Shown here: one piece after another, positions 41,366 to 49,875 of the stretch
Position numbering within the stretch: position 1 is the stretch's first letter
How the letters are laid out: each line of letters begins with the position of its first letter
Source: JAVBLG01 sp031553655
GTDB taxonomy: Bacteria; Desulfobacterota; Desulfovibrionia; Desulfovibrionales; Desulfovibrionaceae
Length of the DNA: 64,000 bases
Assembly (NCBI GenBank): GCA_031553655.1
Contig: JAVBLG010000049.1
Span: forward strand, 10,978-74,977
Direction: 5' to 3'
Notes under the pieces: generated by a model
The model's database searches: none
What the model was told of the DNA's origin: nothing
The model's input: only the letters and a program-made list of their open reading frames with translations
Made by a program: the position numbers and the translations under genes

Positions 41366-42658
41366 ATGTCTACACGGTCAAAACAAAAAATGTTCGGCGT
41401 CTGTCTGATGTTGGCTCTTGTAGCGCAGCTTGCCGGCTGCGATGAAAAAAAGACCGCGCAGGTTCCGCAAAAACCTCTGGTGCGCTACGCACAAATCGTA
41501 AGCGAAAGCATACCCATGCGTATCGAGCTGCCCGGCCGCGTGTCGTCCATGCAAATTTCCGATGTGCGCCCGCAGGTGGGCGGCATCCTTCTGGAACGTC
41601 TGTTTGAAGAGGGAACGGATGTGGCTGCCGGACAAGTTTTATATCGCATTGATCCAAGGCCGTATCAGGCGGCGTACAACAACGCGAAATCCCGTCTGGT
41701 CAAGGCCGAGGCCAACGCCGTTCCAGCCAGTCTCTCTGCCAGGCGGAAGGGTACCCTGGTCAAGGCCGGCGCCGTAAGTGTTCAGGAACACGAGAATGCT
41801 GTTTCTACGACCAGGCAGGCCGATGCCGAAGTAGTATCAGCCAGGGAAAACCTGGAACTGGCGGCCATAGATCTTGGTTATACCGAGGTCAGGGCTCCTA
41901 TCAGCGGCAGAATAGGACGCTCTTTCGTCACTCCGGGTGCCCTGGTCACGCAGAATCAGGCGACCCCCCTGGCCACCATCCAGCAGCTCAGTCCCGCCTA
42001 TGTCGACGTTACCGTGTCAAGTTCGGAACTGCTCAAGCTGCGCCGGGATATAGCCGGCGGCCGGTTCAAGTCGAACAACGGAAACTCCGTGCGTGTCCGG
42101 CTGAAGCTGGAAGACGGTTCGCCATATATCCGCCTGGACGGGGCAAAAGCGGGCAGGGAGCCGGAAGCGATAGACGGCGTGCTGCTTTTCTCGGATGTTA
42201 CTGTGGAACAAAGCACCAGTGTCGTCACGGTGCGGATTAAATTCGACAACCCCGACAACCTGCTCCTGCCCGGCATGTACGTGCGGGCCACTCTGGAAGG
42301 AGGCGTGATAGAGCATGCCGTGTTGGTTCCGCAAAAAGCCGTATTCCGCGATGCGCGCGGCCGTTACCTTGTCTATGTGCTGACAAAGGAAGCGCCGGAG
42401 GCTGCCGCGGCGGCGGATGGAGCGGCGGGCCGGACGGCGGCCCTGGCGGAGAATGAATTTTATGTCCGGTCAAAGACCGTGGCGCTCCACAGCGTTCAGG
42501 GCAACAGGTGGCTGATTGATTCCGGCCTTGAACCCGATGAACTTCTGCTGGTGGAAGGCCTGCAAAAAGTGCAGCCCGGCCAGATCGTTTCGGGACAGCA
42601 TGCCGCCGGCGATGCCGTGGCGGCGGGACAACCTTCGGAATCACAGGAGGCGAAGTAA
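41366..42658 (+). CDS. RND efflux periplasmic adaptor lipoprotein (AcrA/MexA-like)
   Basis: The 430-residue membrane-fusion protein has a lipoprotein signal with lipobox QLAGC (Cys about 25), a lipoyl half-motif (VRPQVGGILLERLFEEG), a coiled-coil hairpin (about 95-165), the second lipoyl half (YTEVRAPISGRIG) and a beta-barrel plus C-terminal domain with LVPQKAVF. It bridges the inner-membrane pump at 42662 to an outer-membrane channel, which is not encoded here. CGAGGAG precedes the ATG. Confidence 0.93.
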   Translation: MSTRSKQKMFGVCLMLALVAQLAGCDEKKTAQVPQKPLVRYAQIVSESIPMRIELPGRVSSMQISDVRPQVGGILLERLFEEGTDVAAGQVLYRIDPRPYQAAYNNAKSRLVKAEANAVPASLSARRKGTLVKAGAVSVQEHENAVSTTRQADAEVVSARENLELAAIDLGYTEVRAPISGRIGRSFVTPGALVTQNQATPLATIQQLSPAYVDVTVSSSELLKLRRDIAGGRFKSNNGNSVRVRLKLEDGSPYIRLDGAKAGREPEAIDGVLLFSDVTVEQSTSVVTVRIKFDNPDNLLLPGMYVRATLEGGVIEHAVLVPQKAVFRDARGRYLVYVLTKEAPEAAAAADGAAGRTAALAENEFYVRSKTVALHSVQGNRWLIDSGLEPDELLLVEGLQKVQPGQIVSGQHAAGDAVAAGQPSESQEAK

Positions 42659-42661
42659 GCC

Positions 42662-45600
42662 ATGAGCAGATTTTTTATTGACCGACCTATTTTTGCCTGG
42701 GTTCTCGCAATATTAATCATGATGGCCGGCTGTTTCGCTTTGGCGAAGCTCCCCGTGGCCCAGTATCCGGGCATCGCGGCCCCGGAAATATCCATAGTGG
42801 CCATCTACCCCGGCGCATCGGCAAAAACGCTGGAGGACTCCGTGACGCAGGTTATCGAGCAGCAGATGAAGTGGCTCGACCATCTCATGTACATGTATTC
42901 CACAAGCGACTCCTCAGGGCGGGCGGAAATACACTTTGCCTTTGAGGCCGGAACCAATATCGACACCGCCCAGGTGCAGGTCCAGAACAAGCTGAACCTG
43001 GCGACCCCGATGCTCCCGCAGGCGGTGCAGCGGCAGGGGATCACGGTGGCCAAGGCGGTCAACAACTACCTTGTCATCTTCGCGCTTATTTCCGAAGACG
43101 GACGCTTGGACGGCAACGCCCTCAGCGACTATATCGCGAGCAACCTGCAAGATCCCATCGGACGCCTGCAGGGCGTTGGCGACACCATGCTTTTCGGCGC
43201 GCAGCGCGCCATGCGCATCTGGTGCGACCCGCAAAAATTCGAACAGTTCAAGCTGAACCCTTCGGATGTCATCGCCGCGATCCAAACCCAGAACGAGCAG
43301 GTGACCGGCGGGCAGGTGGGAGCCGGTCCGGCTCTGCCGGGCCAGGAACTCAATCTGACCATCAACGCCTCATCGCGCTTTGAAAGCATTGACGAATTCG
43401 AGAACCTGTTCCTGCGCGCCAGAGAGGACGGTTCGGCGCTTTACCTGAAAGATGTGGCCAGAATTGAATTGAACGCGGAGCAGTTCATCGCCACGGTCAT
43501 GTACAACGGCAAGAAGTCTTCCGCGCTGGGCATCAAGCTGGCTTCGGGCGGAAACGCCCTGGAAACGGTGAAGGCAATCCGCGCGGAGCTTGACGCGCTT
43601 TCCGCTTTTTTCCCTGCCGGCGTGAAATACGTTCTTTCGTATGATACCGCCCCCATTATCAGCCACTCCATCAAAGAGGTGTTCAAGACCCTGATTGAAG
43701 CCGTTGCCCTGGTGTTTCTGATCATGCTTCTCTTCCTGCAAAGCTTCAGGGCCACGCTTATTCCCACCATCGCCATTCCTGTGGTGCTGTTGGGCACCTT
43801 CGGGGTTCTTTCCGTGGCCGGATTTTCCATCAATTCCCTGACCATGTTCGGCATGGTGCTGGCCATCGGCCTTCTGGTGGACGATGCCATCGTGGTGGTT
43901 GAAAACGTGGAGCGGCTCATGCGGGAAGAAAAACTCGGCCCGAAGGAGGCAGCCCGGAAATCCATGGACCAGATATCCGGCGCTCTGGTCGGCGTGGCTG
44001 TAGTCATCTGCGCCGTGTTCGTGCCCATGGCCTTTATGGGCGGTTCCACAGGCGTCATTTTTAGGCAGTTTTCCATCACCATTGTCACCGCCATGACCTT
44101 GTCGGTGTTTGTGGCCATGGTGCTCACCCCCGCGCTTTGCGCCACCATGCTGCCGCAAAATTCGCATGCCGTGGAACGCGGTTTTTTCGGCTGGTTCAAC
44201 CGCTGGTTTGAAAACATCACCTCACGCTATCAAGGCTCGGTAAGCCGGATGATCTCCAGGCCAACGCGCTGGCTCGCCGCTTTTGGGGGGTGCCTCGCGC
44301 TGATCGTCCTGCTCTTGCACAACCTGCCTTCCGCGTTTTTGCCGGAAGAAGATCAGGGCATCCTCATCGTTTCCGTACAACTTCCGACTGGCGCGAGTTT
44401 CGAGCGTACGGACAAGGTGCTTGAGCAGGTTGACCGTTATTTCCGCGAACAGGAAGCGGATGCGGTCAAGAGCTCCCTGACTGTTTCCGGTGTGAGTTTC
44501 AACGGCAGCAGCCAGAACGTGGGCATGGGCTTTGTGATGCTCAAGGACTGGAATGAACGGAACAAGGACAGCCTGCGGCTTTCCGCCGTGGCGGAGCGGG
44601 CCATGGCTCGTTTTTCCCAAATCCCCGAAGGCAGAGTGTTCGCCTTCGCACCTCCCGCCGTTCTGGAATTGGGCAACGCCACGGGCTTTGACTTTGAATT
44701 GATCGACCGGGGCGGGCTTGGGCACGATGCGCTGATGGCGGCGCGGAACACCTTGCTGGAAAAAGCGGCGGCCCACCCCGCCCTGAGAAATATCCGCCCC
44801 AACGGCCTGGACGATGAAGAGCAGTACCGCCTTAAAATAGATCTGGCCAAGGCCGGCGCGCAAAGCCTGGACAAGGGAGAGATCAATACGACCATCGCCG
44901 CTTACTGGGGTGGGGTCTACGTCAATGACTTCATGGACAACGGCCGGACAAAGAAAGTCTTTTTGCAGGCGGCCGCCCCGTTCCGCATGCAATTGGCTGA
45001 TTTTTCCCGTTACCATATCCGGAACGCCAAAGGAGCGATGGTTCCCTTTGCCTCTTTTCTGACGGCGGACTCGCAGCAGGGCTCTCCACGCCTGGAACGG
45101 TACGGCGGGCTGCCCGCTGTGGAAATTCTCGGCGAGCCCGCGCCCGGCTACTCTTCCGGCCAGGCCATGGCGGCCATGGAAGAATTGATGCGCGAACTTC
45201 CAGCCGGTTTCGGCCATGCCTGGACGGGCATGTCCTATCAGGAAAAGCTTTCCGGCAATCAGGCTCCTATGCTGTACGCTCTTTCGCTGGCCGTTGTTTT
45301 TCTCTGCCTTGCCGCGCTGTATGAAAGCTGGACCATCCCTTTATCCGTGCTGCTGGTCGTGCCGCTTGGCGCTGTCGGGGCTCTTTGCGGTGTACTGCTG
45401 CGCGGGATGAACAACGATATTTATTTCCAGATCGGCCTCTTGACCGTCGTGGGGCTTGCCGCCAAAAACGCCATCCTGATCGTTGAATTCGCGAAGGATC
45501 TGCACGAACAGGGAAAGGATCTTTTTGAAGCCACAGTGCAGGCCGTCCGGCTGCGGCTGCGCCCCATCATCATGACGTCCCTGTGCTTCATTCTTGGCGT

Positions 45601-45814
45601 GCTCCCGTTGGCTCTCAACTCCGGCGCGGGTTCCGGGGGGCAGAACGCCATAGGCACCACAGTGGTTTGCGGGGTGTCGGCGGCCACCGCCTTCGGCATT
45701 TACTACACGCCGATATTCTTTGTCGTGGTCACCAGATTCTTTTCCAGAAAGAAGGCTGTTGGGGCGGAAAAGGAAGTACAGCCGACCGGAGAACTTTCCC
45801 ATTCCATCACCTAG
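42662..45814 (+). CDS. RND efflux pump, inner-membrane transporter (AcrB/MexB-like)
   Basis: The 1,050-residue protein has the HAE-1 RND plan of twelve transmembrane helices and two large periplasmic loops. It starts with MSRFFIDRPIFAWVLAILIM, has the proton-relay pair GLLVDDAIVVVENV in helix 4 and ends with VGLAAKNAILIVEFAKDLHE in helix 10. It exports drugs or other amphiphiles using the proton gradient. It begins 3 bases after the adaptor stop, so the two form one operon controlled by the LysR gene. No TolC-type gene is adjacent. Confidence 0.96.
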   Translation: MSRFFIDRPIFAWVLAILIMMAGCFALAKLPVAQYPGIAAPEISIVAIYPGASAKTLEDSVTQVIEQQMKWLDHLMYMYSTSDSSGRAEIHFAFEAGTNIDTAQVQVQNKLNLATPMLPQAVQRQGITVAKAVNNYLVIFALISEDGRLDGNALSDYIASNLQDPIGRLQGVGDTMLFGAQRAMRIWCDPQKFEQFKLNPSDVIAAIQTQNEQVTGGQVGAGPALPGQELNLTINASSRFESIDEFENLFLRAREDGSALYLKDVARIELNAEQFIATVMYNGKKSSALGIKLASGGNALETVKAIRAELDALSAFFPAGVKYVLSYDTAPIISHSIKEVFKTLIEAVALVFLIMLLFLQSFRATLIPTIAIPVVLLGTFGVLSVAGFSINSLTMFGMVLAIGLLVDDAIVVVENVERLMREEKLGPKEAARKSMDQISGALVGVAVVICAVFVPMAFMGGSTGVIFRQFSITIVTAMTLSVFVAMVLTPALCATMLPQNSHAVERGFFGWFNRWFENITSRYQGSVSRMISRPTRWLAAFGGCLALIVLLLHNLPSAFLPEEDQGILIVSVQLPTGASFERTDKVLEQVDRYFREQEADAVKSSLTVSGVSFNGSSQNVGMGFVMLKDWNERNKDSLRLSAVAERAMARFSQIPEGRVFAFAPPAVLELGNATGFDFELIDRGGLGHDALMAARNTLLEKAAAHPALRNIRPNGLDDEEQYRLKIDLAKAGAQSLDKGEINTTIAAYWGGVYVNDFMDNGRTKKVFLQAAAPFRMQLADFSRYHIRNAKGAMVPFASFLTADSQQGSPRLERYGGLPAVEILGEPAPGYSSGQAMAAMEELMRELPAGFGHAWTGMSYQEKLSGNQAPMLYALSLAVVFLCLAALYESWTIPLSVLLVVPLGAVGALCGVLLRGMNNDIYFQIGLLTVVGLAAKNAILIVEFAKDLHEQGKDLFEATVQAVRLRLRPIIMTSLCFILGVLPLALNSGAGSGGQNAIGTTVVCGVSAATAFGIYYTPIFFVVVTRFFSRKKAVGAEKEVQPTGELSHSIT

Positions 45815-45827
45815 AGCAATGAACACA

Positions 45828-45874
45828 TGTGATGATTGCTTAACGGTGGGCAACGCCCTCCTATAATCATCACA
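45828..45874. repeat. Inverted repeat after the RND operon
   Basis: TGTGATGATT (45828-45837) and AATCATCACA (45865-45874) are perfect complements enclosing a second stem GGGC/GCCC. There is no T-run, so it may be a factor-dependent terminator or mRNA-stabilising hairpin, or an operator for the DAC-like gene starting at 45955. Confidence 0.45.
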
Positions 45875-45954
45875 CAGCGATGGTTATCGCGAATCATTGC
45901 AACGCCTTTCAAGTGTGAAACCTTCTAGCCAGCATACTTTTGCAAGGAGTCATC

Positions 45955-47268
45955 ATGAGGACAGCAGCAAACAAAGAACATCATGTGGCTGATGTGGCCC
46001 ATGCCGACGCGGACAGTGCGGCTTCCACGCCGAATATGGAAGAAATCCGTTCCATCATAGAATCATACATCATGCCCCTGCTTCCCGGCTCTACCCTTGC
46101 GGGTCCGGAGAAAGGCGCAAACACGGCGCAAGATCTGGTTACATTTGACACGGGGAACAGGCTGCGTATCGCTGTTCCAAATTCCGGCGGCACACATTTC
46201 ATTTTGAAACGTTTCGCCCCCTTTACGGACGAGGAACGCGATCTGCTTCTGCGTATCGCGGAAAATATGCACGCCGATTTCAGGCACAGGACAGTGCCGT
46301 GCCACCTCATGCTCTGCGATGCGGTCGAGCGGGCTATCGCCTCAGCAATTCTGCCTTCGGATGCGGCGACCGCGTATGGCGTTATACAGGTTTACAACCA
46401 ATGGGCGGCGGAAACCTGTGAAGGGAGACGAGTTCCGCATACTGTGGGACTATGCCCCGCACAAGGCAAGACAGGAAGCGAAACTTTCCTTACTTTGCAA
46501 AAAAGCGGACACCTGAAAAAGCTCGGTTCGGGCGACGATATTCTGCTTACGCTCGGCAATGGCGGCACGTTGCTCGGAGTTGAAAATATTCCGTCCAAGC
46601 TGACGACATACCGAAATAACGAAGAAACCCTCGCCCCCGTGACCATGCACGGCACCGCCCTGTGGGCCGGATCCGGCGGCAGGGTGGCCCTTCGCCTGAC
46701 GGAAGACGGAGAGATTCTTGTCTTCAAAAATAAGATGCTCATGTTCGCCAAACGCCGCTCCCATTGGCGATCTTTTCCGCATAAGCGCCTTTTGGACCTC
46801 CTCCTGTCCGGAAACGGAAACAGTGAAGAAGAAAGGAACAGGCTGGCTCTGTACCGGACGCTTCTGGATCTGGCGTTCTCCCGTTACGGCGGGTGCATAG
46901 GAGTATTGCGCGAAGGAGCGGAACAACGGAACGTTTTCGATCTTGTTGCTCCTGAAGCGCTTTTTTCTTTTGTCAATCCGCCTCAGATGACCGCCATGTT
47001 CAAAACCGTTGTCAACTCCAGAAAGTTTTACGAGATTCCCAGAAAAGTTCGCGTCAATCTCTGCGCGGTTGACGGCGCTCTTCTCATGGATAGCGTGGGA
47101 ACTATTCTGGCCGCCGGCACCATCGTGAAAACGGACGGCAGCCCGGGAGCGGGCGGACGCACCGCCGCAGCGCTGTCCATGGCCAGATATGGATACGGGG
47201 TCAAAGTGTCGGATGACGGCTACGTGGAGATGTACCACGAAGGCAAGCCCCTGGGCGGATTTGCCTGA
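45955..47268 (+). CDS. DisA/DAC-domain-like protein (possible diadenylate cyclase relative)
   Basis: The 437-residue protein has no membrane segment. Its last ~80 residues resemble the DisA_N diadenylate cyclase core: CAVDGALLMDSVGTILAAG corresponds to the DGA motif region, and GAGGRTAAALSMARYGYGV to the G-x-RHR-AA loop, but with RHR replaced by GRT. That change suggests weak or lost synthesis of c-di-AMP or a binding role. The N-terminal 350 residues (LGNGGTLLGVENIP, ALWAGSGGRVALRL) would be a DACNV-like sensor. The assignment rests on motif similarity only. The start at 45955 follows AAGGAG. The amidohydrolase gene begins 46 bases downstream. Confidence 0.55.
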   Translation: MRTAANKEHHVADVAHADADSAASTPNMEEIRSIIESYIMPLLPGSTLAGPEKGANTAQDLVTFDTGNRLRIAVPNSGGTHFILKRFAPFTDEERDLLLRIAENMHADFRHRTVPCHLMLCDAVERAIASAILPSDAATAYGVIQVYNQWAAETCEGRRVPHTVGLCPAQGKTGSETFLTLQKSGHLKKLGSGDDILLTLGNGGTLLGVENIPSKLTTYRNNEETLAPVTMHGTALWAGSGGRVALRLTEDGEILVFKNKMLMFAKRRSHWRSFPHKRLLDLLLSGNGNSEEERNRLALYRTLLDLAFSRYGGCIGVLREGAEQRNVFDLVAPEALFSFVNPPQMTAMFKTVVNSRKFYEIPRKVRVNLCAVDGALLMDSVGTILAAGTIVKTDGSPGAGGRTAAALSMARYGYGVKVSDDGYVEMYHEGKPLGGFA

Positions 47269-47314
47269 AACATATATCTATGCGACACACGACAAACACA
47301 CGGGAGAAATACTC

Positions 47315-48301
47315 ATGAAAATCATCACGTTTGAAGAACATGCTTCGGATCCTGATATCAGCGCGGCGACCCGGATGGCTTTGTTGGAAACAGCTCCTTA
47401 CATCAAGGATTTTGCCCCGCCTAAGCTGAAAGATCCCGGCGTGCTGCATGAGCTAAGTGAAAAACGTCTGGCGGACATGGATGCCAACGGCATCGACATG
47501 CAGGTTCTTTCACTCAGCGATTATCCGCAGTTATTGCACCCGGCAGAGGCCGTGCCTCTTTGCCGGGCCGCCAACGATCGCCTGGGGGCGGCCGTCGCGA
47601 TGCACCCGGATCGTTTTGCCGCCTTCGCCACCCTGCCGCTGTCGGACCCCAAAGCCGCCTCGGATGAACTGGAACGCGCCGTCACCGAGTACGGATTCAA
47701 GGGAGCGCTAATCAACGGCCGCCCCGAAGCCGGCCCGCGCTTTCTTGACGATCCCAAGTATGCTCCCGTACTGGCCAAGGCCGACGAATTACGGGTGCCG
47801 CTGTATCTGCATCCGGGTTTTCCTTACACGGCGGTGACGGAGACCTATTACGCCGGGTTCAATCCGGTTGTCAGCGCGAGACTCGCCAGCTACGGTTGGG
47901 GGTGGCATAATGAAGCCGGCGTGCACCTGTTCCGGCTTATCTTGTCCGGCGCTTTTGACAAGTACCCAGACCTTAAGGTTATTTCCGGCCATTGGGGCGA
48001 GATGGTTCCCTTCTTTCTCGACCGCCTGGATGAATGCCTGCCGCCAGATGTGAGCGGACTCACACGGACGATCGGCGACACATTCAGGAAGCACGTATAT
48101 GTGACGCCCAGCGGCATGTTTACGCTGCCGCACCTCAATTTCATCATTGAAACGTTGGGAGCCGACCGCATCCTTTTTGCCGTGGATTTTCCGTATCTGC
48201 CCAATGAAAACGCGCGATCCTTTCTCGAAACCGCGCCGATCTGCCGGGAAGACAAAGAAAAAATCGCGCACGGCAACGCCGAGAGTTTGCTGCGACTGTG
48301 A
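47315..48301 (+). CDS. Amidohydrolase-2 family protein (decarboxylase-like)
   Basis: The 328-residue protein is a TIM-barrel amidohydrolase of the ACMSD/gamma-resorcylate decarboxylase type: ITFEEHASDPD at the N-terminus, LYLHPGFPY (His about 165), VISGHWGEMVPFFLDRLDE and FAVDFPYLPNENARSF near the C-terminus. The N-terminal His pair is reduced to E-E-H. Aromatic acid decarboxylation is a reasonable guess, not shown. GGGAGA precedes the ATG at 47315, and earlier in-frame codons overlap the DAC-like gene. Confidence 0.85.
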   Translation: MKIITFEEHASDPDISAATRMALLETAPYIKDFAPPKLKDPGVLHELSEKRLADMDANGIDMQVLSLSDYPQLLHPAEAVPLCRAANDRLGAAVAMHPDRFAAFATLPLSDPKAASDELERAVTEYGFKGALINGRPEAGPRFLDDPKYAPVLAKADELRVPLYLHPGFPYTAVTETYYAGFNPVVSARLASYGWGWHNEAGVHLFRLILSGAFDKYPDLKVISGHWGEMVPFFLDRLDECLPPDVSGLTRTIGDTFRKHVYVTPSGMFTLPHLNFIIETLGADRILFAVDFPYLPNENARSFLETAPICREDKEKIAHGNAESLLRL

Positions 48302-48390
48302 TTTGGCCGTATGTAATGGGAATCCGGCAACACTGCGAGGCAAAGATGAGGATTCACAATAAATGAGCCAAGCATAAACAAAGAGATTGG

Positions 48391-48669
48391 ATGGTTATGA
48401 CGAAATCTGAACTCATAAAGCAATTGAAAGAAGAAGCCGGGTTTGCTTCCCTGGCTCAGGCTGAAAGCGCCTATAACTCGCTTTTTTCTCTGCTTGCGGA
48501 AACACTGAAGAAAGGCGAAAGCGTTTCCATTCTGGGATTCGGCGGTTTCAAACCGGTGAAGCGCGCCGCGCGCAAAGACCGCAATCCTCGTTCCGGCGCG
48601 GAAATTCAGATTCCTGAGTCCAATGCTGTAAAATTTACGCCGAGCAAGGCGCTGAAAGAAAGCTTGTAG
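48391..48669 (+). CDS. HU/IHF-family DNA-binding protein
   Basis: The 92-residue protein is an HU-type histone-like protein: TKSELIKQLKEEAGF at the start, the turn-strand SVSILGFGGFKPVKRAARKDRNPRSGAEI (read as its beta-arm, residues ~50-72), and VKFTPSKALKESL at the end. HU dimers bend DNA. The codon at 48397 (second ATG) may be the real start, since neither has a strong site. The GIY-YIG gene follows 8 bases downstream. Confidence 0.92.
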   Translation: MVMTKSELIKQLKEEAGFASLAQAESAYNSLFSLLAETLKKGESVSILGFGGFKPVKRAARKDRNPRSGAEIQIPESNAVKFTPSKALKESL

Positions 48670-48677
48670 GCTTTCTC

Positions 48678-49070
48678 ATGAACTTTTCCCGGCCTCCCGA
48701 TGAAGACGCGGCCTCCGCGCTGTCTTGCGGTGCTTCCGAACTGGTTGCGGATGACGCGGATTCTTGGAAGGTGTACCTTCTTGAATGCGCGGATTCCACA
48801 TATTATTGCGGAGTCACCAAGAACATTGACCGCCGTCTGGCGCAACACAACGGATTGCAGGCCGGGGGATCGAAATATACCCGCGCGCGGCGTCCCGTAA
48901 AACTTGCGGCATTCAGAACTTGCCTTGGCAAAAGGCAAGCATACAGCCTTGAGTATGCGGTCAAGGCCGCGCCGCGCGGGAAAAAGCTTGACGTTCTCCT
49001 GTCCAGTGAGTTGCCCGACTTAACCGTGCAGGCAGAGCATAACAGTGAAAGACCGCTTCGGGTAAGCTGA
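48678..49070 (+). CDS. GIY-YIG nuclease-domain protein
   Basis: The 130-residue protein is a stand-alone GIY-YIG domain (YhbQ type): WKVYLLECADSTYYCGVTKNI holds the two paired strands (here VYL and YCG), followed by RRLAQHN with the catalytic Arg and SLEYAVKAAPR with the metal-binding Glu. The last six codons and stop are supplied by the intron-derived 103-bp repeat starting at 49053, so the natural C-terminus has been replaced. It probably shares a transcript with HU. Confidence 0.85.
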   Translation: MNFSRPPDEDAASALSCGASELVADDADSWKVYLLECADSTYYCGVTKNIDRRLAQHNGLQAGGSKYTRARRPVKLAAFRTCLGKRQAYSLEYAVKAAPRGKKLDVLLSSELPDLTVQAEHNSERPLRVS

Positions 49071-49155
49071 ATCACGCCGACTCCGTACTATGTGGTGGAG
49101 CGTTCCATCAGGCTTTATTACACGTCGTTTTTTCGAGGAAAAACGGAGAACCGTA
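49053..49155 (-). repeat. 103-bp intron 3'-end repeat, second copy
   Basis: This is a near-identical copy of 39744-39846, in the same orientation. It immediately follows the maturase fragment on the minus strand and so defines the 3' terminus of the intron remnant. Its hairpin has one weaker closing pair than the other copy. Confidence 0.65.
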
Positions 49156-49231
49156 CGGATATATTCGGGGTACCTCACGGCTATCCCCCTCTCACACCAC
49201 CGGACAAGCTCATCGCATCCGGCGGTTTCCC

Positions 49232-49835
49232 TCAGATTTTCACCGCAGCAGCTTTTACACTTCTTTCTGACAGCGACACAAGTCCAAACCAGGACATACT
49301 CATGGCCCTGGCGCTTTGCCAGGCCAGGGAGAGACGCCACCAACCCTTACCGGATAATGCCAGTATCCAGGCTTGCCATTCAGGCACGCCCAGGGATTGG
49401 AGAAAACGGCTTATGCCGATGGCGCGTTTGCACTGTTTCAGCCGATAGCAGCGTAGTTTGCGACGTATCCATTCATCCAGCCATTGCGGAAGGCTGGCGC
49501 TACAGCCATATTGATAGTAGCCAAACCAGCCGGTCAGATAACTGTTCAACCGCTCTATAACACGCTCAAATTCTTTACCCTGGTTACGCCGGGTCAGAAC
49601 TCGTATATGATTCCTGAACCGGCTCAAACTCTCCGGGCTGATGTGCAATCTCCCTCCTTCTCCCAGCCGATAGCCAAGGAATTTACGACGGCGGCACAGG
49701 TCCACCGCGCTTTTGGAGGGAGTTCACTTTCAGTTTGAGTTTCTTTTCCAGGAAACTGCTCACCGACGTCATGACTCGTTCCCCCGACGCTTGACTGCAC
49801 ACGTATATGTTGCAGTCGTCCGCATATAGTTTTTG
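49232..49835 (-). pseudogene. Group II intron maturase, 5'-truncated and frameshifted
   Basis: The C-terminal ~155 codons (49232-49705) are the maturase-specific domain of a group II intron reverse transcriptase: RRRKFLGYRLGEGGRLHISP, LNSYLTGWFGYYQYG, and LDEWIRRKLRCYRLKQ. Upstream in another frame lies the polymerase active site YADDCNIYVCSQASGERV and LEKKLKLKVN. The two parts join through a frameshift near 49715-49722. Homology ends just before YADD, so most of the reverse transcriptase and the intron 5' half are missing. This is what incomplete reverse transcription during retrohoming leaves behind. Confidence 0.82.
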
Positions 49836-49875
49836 TTTTCATCGGCAAAGCCTTTGCGGTGCCTTCCCCGACGCT

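Noticed and set aside
49092..49560. Long open frames on the plus strand opposite the intron maturase.
   Set aside because: They are antisense shadows of a real reverse-transcriptase fragment on the minus strand.
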